64,000 nucleotides of DNA from Vulcanimicrobiota bacterium (GTDB lineage Bacteria > Vulcanimicrobiota > Vulcanimicrobiia > Vulcanimicrobiales > Vulcanimicrobiaceae): NCBI GenBank assembly GCA_019232905.1, contig JAFANA010000098.1, positions 1 through 64,000 of the forward strand. The letters run 5' to 3'. Below are positions 55,962 through 64,000 of the stretch, piece after piece. Position 1 is the stretch's first letter; each line of letters begins with the position of its first letter. Both the position numbers and the translations under genes were made by a program. The notes beneath the pieces are model-generated. The model made no database searches, was not told the DNA's origin, and was given only the letters and a program-made list of their open reading frames with translations.

Positions 55962-57281
55962 TTACTTATAGCTCGGGAGCGTTACGGGCTCTACGAAGAT
56001 GCGCGCGCCTTCGACGCGCGTGACGCGAACCGGCGTCCCTGCCGGAATGAACTCGCCTTCGGTCAGCACATCGACGCGATGCCCGTCGATCGACGCGATT
56101 CCCGCGGGTCGAAGATACGATGCCGCTGTGCCGACGGCCCCGCGTAGCGACGAAAAATCGGCGCTCGTGACGTACTCGGGGCCTTGCGCCGCCGCGAGGG
56201 TCAATTTCTGCATCCACGCGTTCTGCGGGAAGACGCGCGTCAAGAAGGCGAACGCGATGACGGTGAGGATAATCGAGGTCGAAACGCTTTCGACGGCGAT
56301 GAAGAAAAACGGCACGCCGAATGCGAGCAGCACGGCTGCAAGCAAGGCGAGTGCGCCGAGTATGCCCGGCGCACCATGGCCGGGCACGACGTGCAACTCC
56401 CACAGGATGCCGATCAATCCCAGAATCGCGAGCGCGATCACGAGGCCGTTCGAGAATCCCGCATAGACGTGCGTCCCGAAGAACAGCGCGAGCGCCGCAA
56501 CGCCGATCGTCCCGGCGATACCATGCAGCGTTTGCATCTCGAGAATGAGTCCGAGCGTACCGATCGTGAGCAAGAGCGTGCTCACGGCGGGTGCCGTCGC
56601 AAAGCGCGCGAGATCTTCCGCCCACGTGTATTGCGGCGAGATGCGCGGTGCATCGCTGAGGTGCTGCGTTGCAAGCGCGGCATCGAGCGTCGGTGCTTGT
56701 CCTTGCGCAATACCGGAACGCAGCGCGTCGGCTGTGTTCAGCGTTAAGTACGTATCCGACGGTTTATATTCCGGAACAGAAACGCTCGGATCGACCATCG
56801 CGCCGGCGAGAACCGGATTGCGATGATTGCGCTGCGCCGTCGATTGGAACTCCGCTTTGAGCGCGGAGACGATTTCTTTGTCGGTCGGATGCGGTTGAGC
56901 CGCACCGATCGATGCGCCGGGCGCCATGATGATGGTGTTCGAAGCTAGCGATATCAACGCGGCCGATGAGTACGCCCGCCGCGAGATATACGCGATCACC
57001 GGCTCCTTCGCCGTGTAGATCGCATCCTTGATGCGAAACGCATCTTCCAGTAAGCCGCCGGTGCTGTTGACGTCGAGCACGAGTGCGCGCGCGTGATTGT
57101 CGTTTGCCGTGGAGACGGCGCGTTCGACCAGGTGCGCCATCCCGTCGTCGACGGTGCCGTTAACCGGCACGACGACGATCGGCGCCGCGGACTCGGCGGT
57201 AGCAGCAAAAGCGCTCAGCGCATAGCCCGCCAAGCCGAAGGCGACCAGCGCGAGCGCGACCCAAGCGCGAAGAGTCCTCAT
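55962..57281 (-). CDS. NfeD-family protein with ClpP-like domain
   Basis: IVVVPVNGTVDDGMAHLVERAVSTANDNHARALVLDVNSTGGLLEDAFRIKDAI...SAALISLASNTIIMAPGASIGAA. Confidence 0.92.
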   Translation of the reverse strand: MRTLRAWVALALVAFGLAGYALSAFAATAESAAPIVVVPVNGTVDDGMAHLVERAVSTANDNHARALVLDVNSTGGLLEDAFRIKDAIYTAKEPVIAYISRRAYSSAALISLASNTIIMAPGASIGAAQPHPTDKEIVSALKAEFQSTAQRNHRNPVLAGAMVDPSVSVPEYKPSDTYLTLNTADALRSGIAQGQAPTLDAALATQHLSDAPRISPQYTWAEDLARFATAPAVSTLLLTIGTLGLILEMQTLHGIAGTIGVAALALFFGTHVYAGFSNGLVIALAILGLIGILWELHVVPGHGAPGILGALALLAAVLLAFGVPFFFIAVESVSTSIILTVIAFAFLTRVFPQNAWMQKLTLAAAQGPEYVTSADFSSLRGAVGTAASYLRPAGIASIDGHRVDVLTEGEFIPAGTPVRVTRVEGARIFVEPVTLPSYK

Positions 57282-57320
57282 GTCTGGTGCTACCTTCGCT
57301 ACATCTGAAGGTTACAATGC

Positions 57321-57351
57321 AAGAAGAGCCCGGCTTAGCCGAGCTCTTCTT
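57321..57351 (-). terminator. hairpin spanning the yqeY stop codon
   Basis: 14-bp stem AAGAAGAGCTCGGC/GCCGGGCTCTTCTT with the TAA stop as the 3-nt loop; one G-U pair. Confidence 0.5.
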
Positions 57352-57778
57352 TTACGATCTCACTGATCAGTTTGCCGTCCGCCACACCGCGGAGTTGCGC
57401 CATCGCCGCTTTCATGACGGCACCTTGGTTCACCGCTCCGTCCGGCAGTTCGGCGATAATCGCCTTGACCGCTCCGCGAACTTCGTCCGGTGACTTCTGG
57501 GCCGGCATGTAGGCCATCAAGATGTCGCGCTCCGTGCGCTCCTTGTCGGCCAGATCCTGGCGGCCCGCCTTTTCGAACTCGGCAAACGAGTCGTTGCGTT
57601 GCTTGACCAGCTTCTGAACGACCGCCAGCTCGTCCGCGTCCGACAGTTCGCTTCCGGCTTCCGTACGCTTGTAGGTAAAGCCGGAAAGCACAGAACGGAG
57701 CGTATCGAGGCGGACTTGATCGCGCGCCTTCATCGCCTCCTTGAGATCGGAGGAGATGCGGTCTTTGAGGGCACCCAT
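57335..57778 (-). CDS. yqeY: GatB/YqeY domain protein
   Basis: DLKEAMKARDQVRLDTLRSVLSGFTYKRTEAG...LMAYMPAQKSPDEVRGAV...MKAAMAQLRGVADGKLISEIVKEEL. Confidence 0.94.
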   Translation of the reverse strand: MGALKDRISSDLKEAMKARDQVRLDTLRSVLSGFTYKRTEAGSELSDADELAVVQKLVKQRNDSFAEFEKAGRQDLADKERTERDILMAYMPAQKSPDEVRGAVKAIIAELPDGAVNQGAVMKAAMAQLRGVADGKLISEIVKEELG

Positions 57779-57781
57779 GAA

Positions 57782-57952
57782 TTAAGCGCGGCGTTTACGA
57801 GCTGCCGCGGACTTTTTCTTGCGGCGGACGCTGGGCTTTTCGTAGTGCTCGTGCTTGCGCGCTTCGGCGAGAATCCCCGCCTTTTGGGTGGCCTTTTTGA
57901 AACGGCGCAGCGCGCTCTCAATCGATTCGCCTGGAGCTACGCGTACTTCCAT
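57782..57952 (-). CDS. rpsU: 30S ribosomal protein S21
   Basis: [55 protein letters not shown]. Confidence 0.96.
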   Translation of the reverse strand: MEVRVAPGESIESALRRFKKATQKAGILAEARKHEHYEKPSVRRKKKSAAARKRRA

Positions 57953-58040
57953 CGTGTGTTGACCCCCCTTTCGCGCTGTGCGAAGCACAGCAAAAAAATT
58001 CTACCGGACTCGTCGAGCCCGGTACCTGCCGTACTTTAGC

Positions 58041-58379
58041 TTATCCGGGCGGCCATGTCAAATGACGGCCCGCGAGCACGTGCACGTGCGTATGATCGAC
58101 AGTCTGTCCGCCGTCCGGCCCGGTGTTGATGACGAGACGATAGCCGTCGCGGCCATGTTCGCGTCCGAGGCGCGCCGCCGTTGCGATCAGTTTCGCCATG
58201 AGCGCGCCATCGGTGCCCGGCGACATCTCATCGATGTTGGAAACGTGGCGGACGGGCATCACGAGCAGATGCGTCGGGGCCTGCGGGTTCACATCCTCGA
58301 TCGCGACCACGTCGTCGTCGCGAAGTACGACCTTTGCCGGAATCTCGCCCGCGATGATCTTGCAAAAAATGCAGTCCAA
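58041..58379 (-). CDS. HIT-family (HINT-like) protein
   Basis: MDCIFCKIIAGEIPAKVVLRDDDVVAIEDVNPQAPTHLLVMPVRH...DHTHVHVLAGR. Confidence 0.95.
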   Translation of the reverse strand: MDCIFCKIIAGEIPAKVVLRDDDVVAIEDVNPQAPTHLLVMPVRHVSNIDEMSPGTDGALMAKLIATAARLGREHGRDGYRLVINTGPDGGQTVDHTHVHVLAGRHLTWPPG

Positions 58380-58389
58380 GCGTTGCCTC

Positions 58390-59916
58390 CTATTTAATGA
58401 TGAACGTCCAGGACTTCGTCGTAGTATTGCCGGCCCGGTCGGCGACGCGCACGGTGACGTGCACTTGTCCGCCGGGATAGGTGTACTGCGGCATGTATTG
58501 CACGTACCGTTCGGTGCGCACCGTATTCGCCGTAACGTCGCGCCCGTTGACCCAGAGAATGATGCTCGAGGGATTGACGGGTACGGCCTCCGTTGCGAAC
58601 GTCGCGAATATCGCCGGACGGTGCGTGTTCACGACGGCATTTTGATCCGGCGCAAAATCGTTGATGCCCGGCGGGCTGCCGGCGACCGAAAGGGTGCGCG
58701 ACGCTTGCGCGTCGGGAGCATCGGCGCCGTCGACGCGTAGATGCGCAATTATCGGTACGTCGCTGAAGTTGGCCGCGCGCGGCAGATTATACGTGCCGAC
58801 GTAGACGCCGGGGTTGCGCTCGGCCATTGACACGTTGGTCACATACGGGCCGATGTCGAACGTCGCTGCGCCGTGCGGCGTACCGTGGACGGTGACGGTC
58901 ATCGAATCACCGGCTTTGAGCGGACGGTCGGCGTCGAGATCGACGCTCGAAATAGACGCGCCTGATGCCGCCGTTTGCGGCGTGTCGACCTTGCGGCTGA
59001 GCAGAATCGAGCGTACCTCGTTCGTCTCGATGTTGTAGCGAACGCTCGCGATATCGCCGACTTTCACATCGGACATCTGCGCCGGTTTGCCGTTGAGCGA
59101 GAGTTGCGTCGTGCGCGACGGCGCGACGACGTGACCGTCGGTCAAGACGAAACGGTCGGCCGTCGCGGCTGCAACGGCGCCGTAGAACGAGCCGAACGCG
59201 TCTTCCACGCGCATCACGTGGCCGCTCTTATCGATATAGAGCCGCGCGAAGTCGCCAGGACGCACGTCGCCGAGCTCACCCGGGTCGGTGACATTCGCGT
59301 TTACGTCGTGCATTTCGACGACTGCATTGCGCGTGATCGGAATCGTCTTCACGGTTGCGTTCGTTGTCAGCGTCACCGTCGGCGGATCGGAGTTTACGTC
59401 AATTGCGGCGACCGTTCCGAAGCGCTCGATCTGATTGCCGCGCTGCACGACGCCGGCGTTGCTGCGTCCGACGAGTTCCGCATCGATCGACACGGTGTTC
59501 GTGCGCCGGTCGTACGTGGCTTGCGCGCCCAACACATCGGTAAAGAAGCGCAGCGGCGCGTACAGGACGTCTTTAAGTTCGACCGGCGCCGCATCGAGCG
59601 CGAGCGTCGCGGTGCCGTTATGCGCGACCGCGCTGCCGAGTGTTAGCGACACGACGTTTGCGCCGACTTCGGTCCAAATGAGTTTGCCGGTGCGATTGAA
59701 TTGCAAGCCGAGCGCCTCGATCGTGCGACGCACCGGAACGAATAGATGCCCCTGGATGAACCGCGGCGGCGGTTCGAGCGGCAGGCGCGAGTTGTTGATG
59801 ACGATCGAAATACCGGCCGGAGGCCTCGGCGTTGCTTTCGCCCGCGATTTCGCCGGCGGCGCCGCGGCGGTGAGCGCAACTACTAAGACGAGCGCAAGCG
59901 CGCGGGTCGGCGTCAC
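58390..59916 (-). CDS. secreted protein with copper-amine-oxidase-N-terminal-like domain
   Basis: GTG with SD ggag; signal peptide; ISIVINNSRLPLEPPPRFIQGHLFVPVRRTIEALGLQ...YAPLRFFTDVLGAQATYDRRTNTVSI. Confidence 0.82.
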   Translation of the reverse strand: MTPTRALALVLVVALTAAAPPAKSRAKATPRPPAGISIVINNSRLPLEPPPRFIQGHLFVPVRRTIEALGLQFNRTGKLIWTEVGANVVSLTLGSAVAHNGTATLALDAAPVELKDVLYAPLRFFTDVLGAQATYDRRTNTVSIDAELVGRSNAGVVQRGNQIERFGTVAAIDVNSDPPTVTLTTNATVKTIPITRNAVVEMHDVNANVTDPGELGDVRPGDFARLYIDKSGHVMRVEDAFGSFYGAVAAATADRFVLTDGHVVAPSRTTQLSLNGKPAQMSDVKVGDIASVRYNIETNEVRSILLSRKVDTPQTAASGASISSVDLDADRPLKAGDSMTVTVHGTPHGAATFDIGPYVTNVSMAERNPGVYVGTYNLPRAANFSDVPIIAHLRVDGADAPDAQASRTLSVAGSPPGINDFAPDQNAVVNTHRPAIFATFATEAVPVNPSSIILWVNGRDVTANTVRTERYVQYMPQYTYPGGQVHVTVRVADRAGNTTTKSWTFIIK

Positions 59917-60925
59917 TTCTCCTCCAACGCTTCGGCGTAGATGTTCGCTGTTTCGCGCGCGGTGCGTTCCCACGAGAGCGTTCGCACGACACTCTTGCCG
60001 CGTTCGACAAGGTCGCGGCGCAGACTTTCATCGTCGAGCATCCGCCGCATCGATTCAGCGGCGGCTTCCGCATCGCCGACTGCGAACGGCAATGCGACAT
60101 CGGAAATCGGCTCCGGTATCGATTCGTCCGTCGCAATCACCGGACATCCGACCGCCATCGCCTCGACGAACGGCAAGCCGAATCCCTCGAGCATCGATGG
60201 ATGAACGAGCGCAACGGCCCCTGCGTAATAGGACGCAAGCTCTTGATCGCTCACGTCGCCGAGCGCAATTGCCTTACGCCGCGGCGTCGAAAGACGCTGC
60301 AGTTCACCATCGAGATCGTCTTTGCCGGTCAAGTAGAGATCGACTTCATACTCGTCGGGCAATGAAGACCACGCGCGCAAGAGTGTCGGGATGTCTTTAT
60401 GCAGCCGGTGATTGCCGACGTTCAAAAAATACGGCCGCTCACCCACGAAGGGAACCGTCGGATCGAAGAAGCGCTCGCGCGGTGCGAGCGGCACGATGCG
60501 AATCTTCGCCGGATCGACGTTAAAGAAGTGCACGAGGTCGGCAATCGTGCGCCGGTCCGACGTGATGATCCGTCTGGCTTTCAGACACGCGCGCTTCACC
60601 ACCGTGTTGTAGTACGGCCGAATATAAAACCGAAAGAACTGCGGGAAGCGCAAGTGGATGAGATCGTGGATCGTGAACACGAAGCGGCCTTCGGCGAAGG
60701 CGGGCACGTAGTGGGCCATGTAATGCGCGAGTGCAATGCGATCGCGCCACATTTCGAACGGCAACGCGATCTGCTCGCTTATCCCGAGATTCTCGCCCTT
60801 CGTATATTCGACGTACTCGTACTGCGGGGCAACATGCGGCAGACGCGCGACGACCTCGTGGATGTACGTGCGCATACCGACGGAGATACGTCGTCCGCAG
60901 CGCGCGTCCAGACCGATCCGCTGTT

Positions 60926-60929
<4 letters not shown>
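59913..60929 (-). CDS. glycosyltransferase family 4/group 1
   Basis: MKQRIGLDARCGRRISVGMRTYIHEVV...FLNVGNHRLHKDIPTLLRAW...VHPSMLEGFGLPFVEAMAVGCPVIATD. Confidence 0.93.
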
Positions 60930-63333
<2,404 letters not shown>

Positions 63334-63342
63334 CTATTCGCC

Positions 63343-64000
63343 TTACTCCCGGGTCCGCACCTTGACGTAGCGCGCTCTCTTGCCGTAATCAATACCGATC
63401 GTGACCTCGGCTGCCGGGAAAGCGGCACGGGCGAGCGCCTCGAGGTCCGCAATAATGGGCGGCGCGGCTTCCATTAGAACGATGCCGTCGAGCGCAAGCA
63501 GGCGCGGCGCATGTTTAAGGAAGCGCCGGTACTGATCGAGGCCGTCCGCCCCGCCGTCGAGTGCGATGCGCGGTTCGAAGCTGACGGGATCCGGCGAAGG
63601 CGCGATGTCCTTGGTTGGTACGTAAGGCAGGTTCGCGACGATCACATCAAAGAACGGACGAAGCGCCGGCGTCGACACGTCACCGATGAAAAACGTCAGG
63701 CGCGGTTCTACACCAAGACGTTGCGCATTTGCCATCGCCACGAGCAACGCATCGGCGGAAACGTCGATCGCATTCGCGTGCACGTTGGTTCCGGTCTCCG
63801 CGAGAATCGAGCACGCGATCGCGCCGCTCCCCGTTCCCACATCGAGCACGCGCGGACGCTCTTTGTCATTGATGAATTCAAGCGCTTCGTCGACGAGATG
63901 CTCGGTTTCCGGCCGTGGGACGAGCACGCGATTGTCAACGAGAAACGAATGGCCGTGGAAGCCCGCTGTTCCGAGGATATAGGGTAGCGGCTCACCGGAG
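63343..64000 (-). CDS. prmC: peptide chain release factor N5-glutamine methyltransferase (partial, continues past window end)
   Basis: SGEPLPYILGTAGFHGHSFLVDNRVLVPRPETEHLVDEAL...DVGTGSGAIACSIL...VANLPYVP; reading frame open to the window edge. Confidence 0.93.
   Translation of the reverse strand, partial: SGEPLPYILGTAGFHGHSFLVDNRVLVPRPETEHLVDEALEFINDKERPRVLDVGTGSGAIACSILAETGTNVHANAIDVSADALLVAMANAQRLGVEPRLTFFIGDVSTPALRPFFDVIVANLPYVPTKDIAPSPDPVSFEPRIALDGGADGLDQYRRFLKHAPRLLALDGIVLMEAAPPIIADLEALARAAFPAAEVTIGIDYGKRARYVKVRTRE

Noticed and set aside
59435-60523. 362-aa plus-strand ORF
   Set aside because: Antisense to the copper-amine-oxidase-like and glycosyltransferase genes; low-complexity Arg/Ser-rich translation typical of GC-rich antisense frames.

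Overview
The window is a gene-dense chromosomal segment with mostly housekeeping content and several unusual accessory loci. I saw no IS element, integrase, prophage or CRISPR array. The protein style (GxCGGG lipoboxes, PDZ-TM-GAF membrane proteins) suggests a poorly characterised diderm lineage, perhaps Eremiobacterota/WPS-2; this is inference only. Core content includes RNase P RNA (rnpB), eight tRNAs, rapZ-yvcK, cbs plus a gamma-lyase-type gene, aroA, tadA and pyrG. A long Bacillus-like cluster runs rpsU-yqeY-nfeD-floA-phoH-ybeY-dgkA-cdd-recO and is followed by ruvX-mltG. The most striking candidates for something undescribed are: (1) a monocistronic gene at 29565-30920 encoding nine tandem modules, each a strongly basic amphipathic helix followed by a poly-Asp/Glu/Ser linker; (2) a translationally coupled operon of one TonB-dependent receptor and five lipoproteins, one PstS-like (3685-13442); (3) a CxxCH cytochrome/beta-barrel protein plus YceI pair behind a DtxR-like palindrome; (4) an FkbH-like/ACP/acyltransferase mini-cluster; (5) three conserved genes whose homology-supported N-termini require non-canonical start codons (ATC, ATT, CTG); (6) two sensor-like PDZ-TM-GAF proteins without an output domain; (7) a predicted attenuator ahead of a LuxR regulator. 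Family calls come from reading the sequence. No database search was run.
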